Assembly (NCBI GenBank): GCA_009773165.1
Contig: WOUZ01000003.1
Coordinates: 62,001 to 126,000, forward strand
Direction of reading: 5' to 3'
DNA from: Bacteroidota bacterium
GTDB taxonomy: Bacteria > Bacteroidota > Bacteroidia > Bacteroidales > F082
Length of the DNA stretch: 64,000 bases
In this document: piece after piece, positions 1 through 8,116 of the stretch
How the letters are laid out: each line of letters begins with the position of its first letter
Position numbering within the stretch: position 1 is the stretch's first letter
Notes under the pieces: generated by a model
The model's input: the letters and a program-made list of their open reading frames with translations, nothing else
Told to the model about the DNA's origin: nothing
Database searches by the model: none
Position numbers and translations under genes: made by a program

Positions 1-416
1 TAAGTTGCACGATTCTTAATGAGCCAGTACCTATTGCCATCGAGCCGTTCCTTTCGAAGATCTGCGAGGTATTCCCGCTTGCTTTTTGATGGGAAAATTT
101 TAGCCAGACCTTCAGCCAGTGAGTCAACTTTCGAATTAAATGTTTGGTCATCAATTAGTTCAGAGTCAACATCCATCCTCACTTCGAAAACAGGCACTGT
201 CGTCGCCAATAATGAGCCGTCTGATGAAAGGATATTACCTCTCATTGCTTCTATCCCAAAAACCTTAATTTCTTGCTGTTCTGCCTTTGCAAGTAATTCT
301 GCTTTGAGTGATGTTTGGATATAAATAATCCTTCCAATGATAGCTATGCCAAATATTAGCATGACACTATACACAAGGTAAACCCTCCAGAGTATGTCGG
401 TTTTTGGACTAATCAT
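1..416 (-). CDS. ftsI: FtsI/PBP2-type peptidoglycan transpeptidase, N-terminal part (cut by window edge)
   Basis: Only the first 138 codons are in the window; the gene runs off position 1. The ATG at 416 overlaps the ftsL stop as ATGA. The product starts with a short cytoplasmic tail, one membrane anchor (about residues 12-34), then a periplasmic stretch with RGNILSSDGSLLATT at about 59-73, the hallmark of the class B penicillin-binding protein N-terminal (dimerisation) region. Family knowledge: FtsI cross-links septal peptidoglycan within the divisome together with FtsW and FtsL. The transpeptidase domain with its catalytic serine lies outside the window, so activity cannot be judged. Position after mraZ-rsmH-ftsL is the canonical dcw order, which makes the assignment strong; a SpoVD-like name for the same family is possible. 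Confidence 0.9.
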   Translation of the reverse strand, partial: MISPKTDILWRVYLVYSVMLIFGIAIIGRIIYIQTSLKAELLAKAEQQEIKVFGIEAMRGNILSSDGSLLATTVPVFEVRMDVDSELIDDQTFNSKVDSLAEGLAKIFPSKSKREYLADLRKERLDGNRYWLIKNRAT

Positions 417-814
417 GGCTGGTTGGTTTTTGAAATGACAATTTTCTCAACAGGATCTACCGACTCTTTGAGTCCTCTTTTCTCAAGTTTCCTTGCAATT
501 TCCGATTGTTTACTTTCATGCATTACAGCCGATTTGCCATAGATATATTCAAACTGCAGTTCCTTTATCTGCCTGTTTACCTTATCAATAGTTCTGCTGG
601 TTGCCTCGGTATAGTAGCTGTTTGCAATATAAACCAATGCCAGTCCTGCTATAAAGAGCATGAAACGTGTTTGCCTTACTGCCCAGTCGTGAGCCAAAAA
701 TTCGCCTCCCAGAACATCGAAAAAGGCTTGTGAGAAAAACTTTCTTCCCGCCGAAGTCTTTTTCTTGACCTTAACTGACTGCTGATCATCTATATGCGTT
801 GATTCCTCTTTCAT
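413..814 (-). CDS. ftsL: FtsL-like divisome membrane protein
   Basis: A 133-residue bitopic protein: a basic cytoplasmic N-terminus of about 49 residues, one hydrophobic segment (about 50-67, FMLFIAGLALVYIANSYY), then a periplasmic helix rich in charged residues (about 70-105) that looks like a coiled coil. This is the shape of FtsL, which in known systems pairs with FtsB and recruits or activates FtsWI at the septum. Sequence similarity among FtsL proteins is very low, so the call rests on size, topology and place: it sits 2 bases after rsmH and overlaps ftsI by 4 bases (ATGA), implying translational coupling. The cytoplasmic part is longer than in E. coli FtsL, as is common in Bacteroidota. 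Confidence 0.82.
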   Translation of the reverse strand: MKEESTHIDDQQSVKVKKKTSAGRKFFSQAFFDVLGGEFLAHDWAVRQTRFMLFIAGLALVYIANSYYTEATSRTIDKVNRQIKELQFEYIYGKSAVMHESKQSEIARKLEKRGLKESVDPVEKIVISKTNQP

Positions 815-816
815 CG

Positions 817-1710
817 TTATTTTTTTTCAGCAATTCGTAAGCGGGCACTGCGTGATCGGTTGTTTTCATTTGTTTCCTGCTCTGAGGGAACAATGGCCTT
901 GCGACTGATAAGTGTGAATGGACTCAGGTTATTTCCGAAAAAATCCTTTTCGGCCTCACCGGATAGTTTACCCGATCTCATAAAGTTCTTAACCATTCGG
1001 TCTTCTAATGAATGGTAGGAGATCACAACTAATCTCCCTCCGGGTTTTAAAACAGCAATACTTTGAAGCAGGAGTGATTCAAGTGCCTGCATTTCCTGAT
1101 TTACTTCAATGCGAAGAGCCTGAAAGAGTTGCGCTAAAACTTTGTTTTCTTTGCCAAACGGAAGGTGCTTTCTGATAGCTTCTTTAAGGTCGGTCGTTAT
1201 TTGAATGGGTTTTGCAGTGCGTGCTTCAACAATCGACAACGCTATGCGGTAGGCATTGTTAAGTTCACCGTAATTGGTAAATAATTTCGCCAAATCTTCA
1301 GGAGAATATGAATTTATAATATCTGATGCTTTAACCGGGTTATTCTGATCCATACGCATATCCAAATCGCCATCGAAGCGTATGGAGAATCCTTTTGTTG
1401 CAACATCAAATTGGTGGGAAGAGACGCCCAAATCAGCCAAAATCCCGTCTACTTCTTTTTGATTGTGGAGTAAAAGGAAATTTTTTAAGTATTTAAAGTT
1501 TTGAGGGATGAAGGTAAACCGTTCGTCTTCAATAACATTGCTTGCTGCATCCTGATCCTGATCAAATCCAAAAAGGTGACCGTTTTCAAGTTGAGAAAGG
1601 ATGTGTTTGCTATGCCCGCCTCCGCCAAAAGTTACGTCCACATACGTCCCGTTGGGGCGTAGGTTCAAACCTTCGACACTTTCGTGCAAAAGAACCGGAT
1701 TGTGGTACAT
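817..1710 (-). CDS. rsmH: 16S rRNA (cytosine1402-N4)-methyltransferase RsmH (MraW)
   Basis: This 297-residue protein begins MYHNPVLLHESV, typical of RsmH, and has the SAM-binding loop VDVTFGGGGHSKHIL at residues 24-38. Further family motifs are ADLGVSSHQFD (about 92-102), a GFSIRFDGDLDMRMD block, and VISYHSLEDRMVKNF near the C-terminus. Family knowledge: RsmH places N4-methyl on C1402 of 16S rRNA in the decoding centre, using SAM. Length matches the family (about 300). It lies 11 bases after mraZ and 2 bases before ftsL, in the usual dcw order, so it is almost certainly in one transcript with the division genes and under MraZ control. Confidence 0.97.
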   Translation of the reverse strand: MYHNPVLLHESVEGLNLRPNGTYVDVTFGGGGHSKHILSQLENGHLFGFDQDQDAASNVIEDERFTFIPQNFKYLKNFLLLHNQKEVDGILADLGVSSHQFDVATKGFSIRFDGDLDMRMDQNNPVKASDIINSYSPEDLAKLFTNYGELNNAYRIALSIVEARTAKPIQITTDLKEAIRKHLPFGKENKVLAQLFQALRIEVNQEMQALESLLLQSIAVLKPGGRLVVISYHSLEDRMVKNFMRSGKLSGEAEKDFFGNNLSPFTLISRKAIVPSEQETNENNRSRSARLRIAEKK

Positions 1711-1721
1711 GAACTAAATTT

Positions 1722-2177
1722 TTACAGATTAAATCCACCTAACTTTTCTTCAAGCAATTTTTCCAGACTTTCCTGATCGAGCTGAGTCAGCTGTGCTCTG
1801 TAAAGATCTTTATCCCAGATTTCCATATAGCCTGGTAATGAATTGATTACCACATCTTTATTCAGGCCTATTTCATCTATCAACTGTTTTGGAACCTGTA
1901 AGCGCTTGCTACCGTCCAGTTTTACCATACGTGCTCCTGCGTTGTATTTACGCATTAAATCAACATTGGTTTTCACAAACTGACTTAGTCCTTTCAGCTT
2001 ACGTTGAGTTTCCATCCAGTCGTTCATCGTATAAAGCTCAATGCACTTGCTAAAAAGTCCCGGACGAATGACAAATCCCTGATCCAGCAAATCACCAAGT
2101 TGTTCCTGGAAATCTGCAGAAATCATCAGACGGCCTTTCGCGTCGAGCTTGCACTGATATTCACCGATAGGATAGTT
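1722..2177 (-). CDS. mraZ: MraZ transcriptional regulator of the dcw cluster
   Basis: MraZ is a two-lobed AbrB-like DNA-binding protein that forms rings and represses its own operon in studied bacteria. Both lobes are visible: GEYQCKLDAKGRL at the start and ARMVKLDGSKRLQVPKQL in the middle. The frame stays open up to a GTG at 2234, but I choose the TTG at 2177. It gives 151 residues starting (M)NYPIGEYQCKLDAKGR, the normal MraZ length and N-terminus. The GTG at 2234 is itself part of a triple 10-bp-spaced GTGG repeat (2221-2244), which looks like the MraZ operator rather than coding sequence. Neither start has a Shine-Dalgarno match, which is normal here. First gene of mraZ-rsmH-ftsL-ftsI. 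Confidence 0.9.
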   Translation of the reverse strand, partial: NYPIGEYQCKLDAKGRLMISADFQEQLGDLLDQGFVIRPGLFSKCIELYTMNDWMETQRKLKGLSQFVKTNVDLMRKYNAGARMVKLDGSKRLQVPKQLIDEIGLNKDVVINSLPGYMEIWDKDLYRAQLTQLDQESLEKLLEEKLGGFNL

Positions 2178-2220
2178 CAAAAAATTGCGATTTAGAGTTG
2201 TAAAATTACTGCATTTTTTC

Positions 2221-2244
2221 CCACAATTCTCCACTTTTTACCAC
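2221..2244 (-). promoter_or_regulatory. Triple MraZ box (autoregulatory operator)
   Basis: On the minus strand GTGGTAAAAA, GTGGAGAATT and GTGGGAAAAA follow one another with GTGG starting at 2244, 2234 and 2224, exactly 10 bases apart. Repeated TGGG/GTGG-type boxes with 10-bp periodicity just upstream of mraZ are the known binding sites of MraZ. They lie 44-67 bases before the proposed TTG start, so bound MraZ would sit on the promoter or early leader. Confidence 0.7.
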
Positions 2245-2471
2245 CTTTTTATCAAAATGGTTACATAATTGCATTAATTAATTTCAGATTTGTCCGTATA
2301 TATCATTAAATCAGGCAGATAGAATCAAAAAAAAGTTATTAACAATTTTGTAACTACATCATTTTGACTAGGGATGAATTTGCCTTCAGTTGTAAGTGAC
2401 AGGTTTGCAAGCGAATAGCTTGTTGTCTCGACTGTAAATTTGGAATGTGGCGATATATTGAGGAATTTCAC

Positions 2472-2479
2472 TATATTTG
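2472..2479 (+). promoter_or_regulatory. Bacteroidota -7 element for the acyltransferase operon
   Basis: TATATTTG matches the Bacteroidota -7 consensus TAnnTTTG and lies 28 bases before the ATG at 2508. The best upstream TTTG (2439-2442) is farther away than the usual spacing, so the -33 element is weak. The rest of the 2245-2507 gap, shared with the divergent mraZ operon, shows no other clear feature. Confidence 0.5.
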
Positions 2480-2507
2480 TGATCAAATTTAGCTGTACTT
2501 ACGAGGT

Positions 2508-3401
2508 ATGAGTAGTGTGGAATCTGTTGATTACAGGAGAGTAATTGATGTTGAGAAGGTTATTGCGGAGAAAAATCCTGCATTAGCTAAGATAATTCCA
2601 GGTTTTATCGTCAGCTATTTAAAGAGGATCATTCATCAGGATGAAGTAAACGATTTTCTTTATTATGCCAGAGATAAATTTGGGCTCGACTTCGTTGATG
2701 CGGCCGTTGACACTTTTAAACCTGCCGTTGTAACAAAAGGAATTCATAACCTCGCCGAAACAAAGCGTATGGTTGTGGCAAGCAATCACCCTCTTGGAGG
2801 CCTCGATGGTATAGTTCTCATGCAGGCTATCGGTAAAGTTCGCCAGGATATTCAGTTTCCTGTTAATGATATTTTGTTGTATCTGACCAATTTAAAGCCA
2901 CTTTTTGTGCCAATTAACAAACATGGAAGCAATGCTGAGAATATTCGGATACTTGATGAAACTTTCAAGGGTGACGCCGTTATCAGCTATTTCCCATTTG
3001 GGTTGGTTTCACGAAAGGAAAATGGTATTATTCGCGACCTCGACTGGAAGAAAACATTTCTTGCAAAAGCAAAAAAGTTTCAACGTGATATCATACCAAC
3101 ACATATCAACGGAAGAAACTCTTCTTTTTTCTATAATCTTTCAAACTTAAGAAAAAAATTAGGTATCAAAGCTAACATCGAAATGCTTTACCTTGCTGAT
3201 GAGTTTTTTAAACAAAACAACAAAAGCATAACAATTACATTTGGTAAACCAATCCCTTATGAGGTTTTTGATAAACGTTTCACCGATAATCAATGGGCTG
3301 AAAAACTCAGGGGATTTGTTTATTTTCTTGCAGAACATCCGGATGCAACCTTCGATCCGAATGTGGATTATTTCAAAAACCAAATTGCAAAAGCCAAATA
3401 A
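2508..3401 (+). CDS. GlsA/PlsC-like O-acyltransferase (aminolipid synthesis)
   Basis: A 297-residue lysophospholipid-acyltransferase-like protein. The core motif is NHPLGGLDG at about residues 93-101, equivalent to the HX4D catalytic motif of the family but with five residues between His and Asp. A second conserved block, ISYFPFGLVSRKENG, lies near residue 160. The next gene (starting 6 bases downstream) encodes a GNAT-fold N-acyltransferase. This pairing matches the Bacteroides glsB/glsA system, in which GlsB N-acylates glycine and GlsA O-acylates the product to give glycine lipids; ornithine-lipid OlsF-type enzymes use the same two folds. I infer the same job here. The amino acid substrate cannot be read from sequence. 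Often mis-annotated as hemolysin. Confidence 0.8.
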   Translation: MSSVESVDYRRVIDVEKVIAEKNPALAKIIPGFIVSYLKRIIHQDEVNDFLYYARDKFGLDFVDAAVDTFKPAVVTKGIHNLAETKRMVVASNHPLGGLDGIVLMQAIGKVRQDIQFPVNDILLYLTNLKPLFVPINKHGSNAENIRILDETFKGDAVISYFPFGLVSRKENGIIRDLDWKKTFLAKAKKFQRDIIPTHINGRNSSFFYNLSNLRKKLGIKANIEMLYLADEFFKQNNKSITITFGKPIPYEVFDKRFTDNQWAEKLRGFVYFLAEHPDATFDPNVDYFKNQIAKAK

Positions 3402-3406
3402 ATACT

Positions 3407-4357
3407 ATGGAAAGAGTTATTGATGCAGTGCATAAAGAGCTGCTAAAGAATGAATTGACACCTGAAAAGTTTCAAAGGAATACCAATAATGGGAATAATG
3501 AAATCTATATCTTTTCGGGTGATGAAGCACCTTACCTTATGCAGGAAGTTGGCCGGTTACGTGAAATTTCTTTTCGTGACTCCGGCGGTGGCACTGGCAT
3601 GGAAACAGATATTGATGATTATGATTTTGGCGATGACGGATTCAAACAATTAATTGTCTGGAATCCTGAAGATGAAGAAATTGTTGGCGGTTACCGTTTT
3701 GTTGATTGCAAAATTTTAAAAATTGATGATCAGCGTCAGGTTCATACACCAACAGCAAAATTGTTTCATTACAGTGAGAAATTTATAAATGATTATTTAC
3801 CCTTTACAATTGAGCTGGGCAGGTCTTTTGTTCAGCCTGCATATCAACCTTCAAAAAATATTCGTAAAGGAATGTATTCTCTTGATAATCTGTGGGATGG
3901 TCTTGGTGCTTTAGCTGTTGATTATCCTGATGCAAAATATTTCTTTGGAAAAGTGACCATGTATGGTCATTTTAATAGTGTGGCCCGCGATTTTATCTTG
4001 TATTTCTTTAACCTCTATTTCCCTGATAAAGATAAACTTGTAACCCCTCATATCCCTTTGGTTTATAAAACAGATCCCAAAGAACTTGAAGCTGCTTTTA
4101 AGGGTAATGATTATGAATCTGATTACAAAAACCTTGTTCAGTTAGTCAGAGCCCGCAATGAAGGAATTCCGCCTTTGTTTAATGCTTATATGAACCTTTC
4201 ATCAACAATGAGAACCTTTGGAACTGCATTGAACGCTTCTTTTGGAGAAGTGGAAGAGACTGGTATTATAATCACTATCAATGATATATTCAGCGCTAAG
4301 AAGGACAGGTATATTCATTCCTACATTAAAGGAGAAATGCCAAAACATCACATATGA
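3407..4357 (+). CDS. GlsB-like GNAT N-acyltransferase (aminolipid synthesis)
   Basis: A 316-residue protein of the ornithine-lipid/hemolysin-like GNAT family (Acetyltransf_5 type). Recognisable family stretches are YLMQEVGRLREISFRDSGGG near residue 45, LIVWNPEDEEIVGGYRF near 80, and the middle block IELGRSFVQPAYQ near 138. Such enzymes transfer a 3-hydroxy fatty acid from acyl-ACP to the amino group of an amino acid (glycine in Bacteroides GlsB, ornithine in OlsB). The product would be the substrate of the O-acyltransferase encoded 5 bases upstream. Its last codons overlap the start of engB as ATGA, so the three genes are likely one transcript. The exact amino acid acylated is unknown. Confidence 0.8.
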   Translation: MERVIDAVHKELLKNELTPEKFQRNTNNGNNEIYIFSGDEAPYLMQEVGRLREISFRDSGGGTGMETDIDDYDFGDDGFKQLIVWNPEDEEIVGGYRFVDCKILKIDDQRQVHTPTAKLFHYSEKFINDYLPFTIELGRSFVQPAYQPSKNIRKGMYSLDNLWDGLGALAVDYPDAKYFFGKVTMYGHFNSVARDFILYFFNLYFPDKDKLVTPHIPLVYKTDPKELEAAFKGNDYESDYKNLVQLVRARNEGIPPLFNAYMNLSSTMRTFGTALNASFGEVEETGIIITINDIFSAKKDRYIHSYIKGEMPKHHI

Positions 4358-4977
4358 TAATTAAAGAAGCAACATTTGTTGCAAGTAATGCCAGGTTAGA
4401 GCAACTTCCTGCTTCAACAATGCCGGAATATGCATTTGTTGGCAGATCAAATGTTGGAAAATCTTCATTAATCAATATGATTTGTTCCCGAAAAGGGCTG
4501 GCAAAAACTTCTGGGAAACCTGGTAAAACGATTACTATCAATCATTTCATTATTAATGGCTCATGGTATCTTGTTGATTTGCCAGGTTATGGCTATGCCA
4601 AACGTTCCAAAGACGCGCGTGAAAAATGGAGCGTTCTCATGGATTCTTATCTTTTGAATCGTACTAATCTCATCACAACTTTTATATTGATTGACTCAAG
4701 AATTGAACCTCAAAAATCTGATCTTCAGTTAATGGAGTGGATGGGGGAGCATGCATTGCCTTTTGTCATTGTATTCACAAAATCGGATAAACTTGGTGCT
4801 GTGAATCTCGAAAAGTCGGTTAACACCTACAAAAAACAGCTCCTCCTTCAATGGGAAGAGCTGCCTCCTGTTATTGTTACTTCTTCTGAGCTACGAAAAG
4901 GTAAAGAAGAAATACTCGATTATATTGATTCAAATAATCAGCATTTTGATCCTTATTCCAATTCAATCAGAACGTGA
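4354..4977 (+). CDS. engB: Ribosome-biogenesis GTPase EngB (YsxC/YihA)
   Basis: A 207-residue TrmE-Era-EngA-EngB-type GTPase. The G1 loop GRSNVGKSS is at residues 30-38, the G2 region KPGKT at 55-59, G3 DLPGYGYA at about 75-82, and G4 TKSD near 145. The arrangement and length fit EngB, which is needed for 50S subunit assembly in characterised bacteria. The start overlaps the previous stop by 4 bases (ATGA). The 3' end overlaps the oppositely transcribed biotin-carrier gene by 25 bases (4953-4977), so the last eight codons of each are antisense to the other. Confidence 0.95.
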   Translation: MIIKEATFVASNARLEQLPASTMPEYAFVGRSNVGKSSLINMICSRKGLAKTSGKPGKTITINHFIINGSWYLVDLPGYGYAKRSKDAREKWSVLMDSYLLNRTNLITTFILIDSRIEPQKSDLQLMEWMGEHALPFVIVFTKSDKLGAVNLEKSVNTYKKQLLLQWEELPPVIVTSSELRKGKEEILDYIDSNNQHFDPYSNSIRT

Positions 4978-5288
4978 TTCTTTGTCACTCTGTCACCTTT
5001 TTGCACATTTACTTCTTTTACTTTCGTATCGAATGGGGACTTGATTTCATTCAACATTTTCATAGCCTCGAGAATCGCTAAGCATTCACCAGCTTTTACC
5101 TCCTGACCCGCAACCACGAATACGTCGGTCATTGTACCAGGAATAAAAGCAGTTAGAAGTCGTGGATTTAATGCAGTATAAGCTTTTCTGTTAGAATACT
5201 TTTTGGTAATAAGTGTTTGATATTCAATATTATCAATCACTAAACCGGTGTATAAACTTTCTTCACTTTCAGCTTTTTCTTTTTTCAT
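4953..5288 (-). CDS. Biotin carboxyl carrier protein
   Basis: A 111-residue protein whose second half is a complete biotinyl/lipoyl domain. The attachment motif EAMKM is at about residues 73-77, with the biotinylated lysine in the middle, preceded by VFVVAGQEVKAGECLAILEAM and followed by SPFDTKVKEVNVQKGDRV. The first 45 residues are a variable linker. It carries CO2 for the carboxyltransferase encoded 102 bases upstream on the same strand. Family context: such pairs work in propionyl-CoA carboxylase or methylmalonyl-CoA decarboxylase complexes. No biotin carboxylase or membrane decarboxylase gene is in the window, so the direction is open. The 3' end overlaps engB by 25 bases. Confidence 0.9.
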   Translation of the reverse strand: MKKEKAESEESLYTGLVIDNIEYQTLITKKYSNRKAYTALNPRLLTAFIPGTMTDVFVVAGQEVKAGECLAILEAMKMLNEIKSPFDTKVKEVNVQKGDRVTKNHVLIELE

Positions 5289-5390
5289 AGGTATCTTTTT
5301 CTGTTATACTTATTTCAGAATGATTCATTCTAACATCGTTTCGATTGACTGAATCAATCATACATTTTAGGCGCTTTGAAATGAAAAAAA

Positions 5391-6938
5391 TCAGAATGGA
5401 GGAATTCCGTGCTTTTTCATTGGAACTTCAACAATCTTATCCTTTGAAATCTCAAGAGAGTGCATGAGCATGCGACGCGTTTCAGATGGTTCAATTACTG
5501 CATCAACATAGCCATAAGCTGCAGCTACATAAGGATTTGCAAACTTCGTTTTGTATTCTTCCACTTTCTGTCTACGCATCTCCTCAGGATTCTCAGCAGT
5601 CATAATTTCCTTGCGGAAAATAATGTTTGCAGCTCCTTCTGGTCCCATAACAGCTATCTCTGCAGTTGGCCAGGCAAAAACGAAATCGGCACGTAAGTGA
5701 TTGGAACACATTGCAATATAACCACCCCCATAAGCCTTTCGCATAATAACTGTAATTTTAGGAACAGTTGCTTCTGAATAAGCATACAGCACTTTCGCAC
5801 CATGACGAATAACACCTGCATGCTCCTGATCAACACCAGGAAGATAGCCGGGAAGGTCGACCAAAGTTACCAATGGCACATTAAACGCATCACAATACCT
5901 GATGAATCTGGCAGCTTTATCAGATGAATCAACATCCAAAACGCCTGCTAACACCAATGGCTGATTTGCAACAAACCCAACAGTATCGCCATTAATACGA
6001 CCGAAACCAATTACAATATTGGCTGCAAAAAGTTCCTGAACTTCGAGAAATTCTGAATTGTCTGACAATGATTTTATGACATGCCGCACATCATAAGGAC
6101 GACGGGGATCTGTTGGTAAAATGTTTTCGATCTTAAATTCACGTGTCTTTGGTGCCTTTTTCGGAAAGCGTTCAGCTTTCTTCATGTTGTTCCAAGGGAT
6201 ATAGCTAACCAGCTCCTTGATCTGATCAAAGCACTCTTCTTCACTTTTTGAAAAGAAGTGAGCGTTTCCTGTTATCTCGGAATGCACGCGTGCACCTCCT
6301 AACTCTTCCATCGAGATTTCTTCACCTAAAACGGTTTTTATAACCTCAGGTCCTGTTATGAACATCTTTGAAATGTTTTCCACAACAAAAACAAAGTCGG
6401 TGAGGGCAGGGGAATATACCGCACCTCCTGCACATGGTCCCAGAATAACTGAGATTTGTGGGATAACGCCGGATGATTGTGTGTTACGGTAAAAAATTTC
6501 ACCATAGCCGGCAAGTGAATTAACACCTTCCTGTATACGTGCACCTCCGGAATCGTTGATGCCAATGATAGGCACTTTTAGTTTCATGGCATGATCCATG
6601 ATTTTTGTAATCTTTTTAGCATGCATCCATCCTAATGATCCTCCTGCAACAGTGAAATCTTGCGCATAAATACACACAGGATGGCCACTCAATGTACCTG
6701 TACCTGTTATTACACCGTCGCCAGGTAAATACTTTTTGTCCATGTCGAAGTCCTTTGCAGCATGCTCTACAAATAAATCATACTCATGAAATGACTTCGG
6801 ATCGAGTAGCGCAATGATTCGTTCGCGCGCAGTAAGTTTGCCGATGGATTTTTGCTTCTCGATAGCTTGCTCGCCACCACCCATCAATGCTTCGCGCATG
6901 CGTCTTTGCAAATCGCTGGTTTTCTGTTTAATACCCAT
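5391..6938 (-). CDS. Acyl-CoA carboxylase beta / methylmalonyl-CoA decarboxylase alpha carboxyltransferase
   Basis: A 515-residue carboxyltransferase with both crotonase-like halves. The first contains GINDSGGARIQEG (acyl-CoA oxyanion region) and GPCAGGAVYSPAL; the second contains the DVDSSDKAARFIRYCDAF block and VIMRKAYGGGYIAM. This pattern is shared by propionyl-CoA carboxylase beta (PccB) and methylmalonyl-CoA decarboxylase alpha (MmdA), which cannot be separated by motif alone. The frame is open to a TTG at 6986, but the ATG at 6938 (MGIKQKTSDLQRRMREAL) is the usual family start. The biotin carrier follows 102 bases downstream. In anaerobic Bacteroidota the pair usually sits in the succinate-propionate pathway; that is inference. 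Confidence 0.9.
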   Translation of the reverse strand: MGIKQKTSDLQRRMREALMGGGEQAIEKQKSIGKLTARERIIALLDPKSFHEYDLFVEHAAKDFDMDKKYLPGDGVITGTGTLSGHPVCIYAQDFTVAGGSLGWMHAKKITKIMDHAMKLKVPIIGINDSGGARIQEGVNSLAGYGEIFYRNTQSSGVIPQISVILGPCAGGAVYSPALTDFVFVVENISKMFITGPEVIKTVLGEEISMEELGGARVHSEITGNAHFFSKSEEECFDQIKELVSYIPWNNMKKAERFPKKAPKTREFKIENILPTDPRRPYDVRHVIKSLSDNSEFLEVQELFAANIVIGFGRINGDTVGFVANQPLVLAGVLDVDSSDKAARFIRYCDAFNVPLVTLVDLPGYLPGVDQEHAGVIRHGAKVLYAYSEATVPKITVIMRKAYGGGYIAMCSNHLRADFVFAWPTAEIAVMGPEGAANIIFRKEIMTAENPEEMRRQKVEEYKTKFANPYVAAAYGYVDAVIEPSETRRMLMHSLEISKDKIVEVPMKKHGIPPF

Positions 6939-7163
6939 AAATGGTTCTTTTAGATTCTGTGTTGTGCAATAAACATTGTGTATCAAATATGTAAATAAAA
7001 GATAATCAATATGTTAAGATTATAATTCGTTTATAAAAACACACTGTCCCATGCAAAAATAAATTATTTTGATATACACTCCCAATTTCTTCTGTTACTT
7101 TAAGTGATAAAAATGAAAGATCTTTTTGAGTGGGTTGACTAACAGATAGTTATTCTTGATTAA

Positions 7164-7198
7164 AAAAACATCCATTGGAATTTCCAATGGATGTTTTT
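7164..7198 (-). terminator. Strong bidirectional rho-independent terminator
   Basis: A near-perfect 17-bp inverted repeat, AAAAACATCCATTGGAA at 7164-7180 and its complement at 7182-7198, ends in T-runs on both strands. It lies 68 bases past the stop of the T9SS cargo gene and separates it from the carboxyltransferase operon. The remainder of the 6939-7266 gap is AT-rich and shows nothing else I can name. Confidence 0.85.
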
Positions 7199-7266
7199 AA
7201 GATTCCCGATTTGAAAAAAAAAATCTTTAATCCTTGTTCTTATATAGAGCTTAAATAAATTTTCGA

Positions 7267-8010
7267 CTATCGTCTGATAATCAACTTTTTACTAATAATA
7301 TTTTGATTGTCAATAAGTAGGGAGTAGAAGTATACACCTTCTTTTAATTGCTCAACTGGCAGCTGAACTTTGCCGCTTTGTTGTGTAATTTTTTGCTCAG
7401 CAAGTGATTGTCCAAGCAGGTTGAAAATTTTCACTTTGGCGTTATCAAAAGTTGTGGGCAGTTCATAATCGAAATATACAGTTGAACTTGCCGGGTTTGG
7501 ATATGCATTTCCAAATTTGATATTATCTTTCCAGGTATCAATTGAAGCTGGTGTTACTTTGAAATTGACAACAAAAGAAACACTGTCATTTGGTTCGGTT
7601 TCAATGTAAAAAACATATTCCAATGTGGTAACACCTAGTTTTCCCTGAGGAAGATAATGTCCTGAAAATGTTTCGCCAGGAGTGGTATCACTTGCAGGAA
7701 TTTCGAAAGGTGTTGGTGAAACATCCACCCAGGGAGCAAAACATTGCACCCAACAGAATTGATTTAAACTACCAGTTATTGTATCATGAGTGATACGTTC
7801 AACTAAAACAGAAACATTTCTGTCGGTATTATTTTTTACACGTGCATGCGCAACTACTTCATAAAACAGGTCGCTTGACAGTTCTCCGTTTATTTCAACT
7901 GCGGCTCCATTTTCAAGTTGCTGACCTTCATAAATAATCGAAAGTGATTGAGAATGAACTGCTACTGAAAACAGAAGCATAATTATAAATGAAAGTAATG
8001 TTTTATTCAT
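7267..8010 (-). CDS. Secreted protein with type IX secretion sorting domain, function unknown
   Basis: A 247-residue exported protein. A Sec signal peptide (MNKTLLSFIIMLLFSVAVHSQ) is followed by about 140 residues of beta-rich sequence that I do not recognise, with two cysteines near each other (FCWVQCFAPWVDVSP). From about residue 165 there is a T9SS type A C-terminal domain: FGNAYPNPASSTVYFDY, VKIFNLLGQ, and a final GVYFYSLLIDNQNIISKKL. In this family the C-terminal domain directs passage through the outer membrane by PorSS and is then cleaved or used for surface anchoring. The middle region resembles small immunoglobulin-like modules often fused to sorting domains. It stands alone between hutU and a strong terminator. 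Confidence 0.85.
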   Translation of the reverse strand: MNKTLLSFIIMLLFSVAVHSQSLSIIYEGQQLENGAAVEINGELSSDLFYEVVAHARVKNNTDRNVSVLVERITHDTITGSLNQFCWVQCFAPWVDVSPTPFEIPASDTTPGETFSGHYLPQGKLGVTTLEYVFYIETEPNDSVSFVVNFKVTPASIDTWKDNIKFGNAYPNPASSTVYFDYELPTTFDNAKVKIFNLLGQSLAEQKITQQSGKVQLPVEQLKEGVYFYSLLIDNQNIISKKLIIRR

Positions 8011-8116
8011 AGTGGTACTTTTTTTAATTTCTATTACAATTATCGTGCTAAAAATTCATTTATCTGGTTTAAAGACATTTTGACTTTGCATTTGGTTGCA
8101 TAATTACGGACTTTGT

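Noticed and set aside
19-324. Plus-strand open frame of about 100 codons at the left edge
   Set aside because: The opposite strand encodes an unmistakable FtsI N-terminus following ftsL; the plus frame is its shadow.
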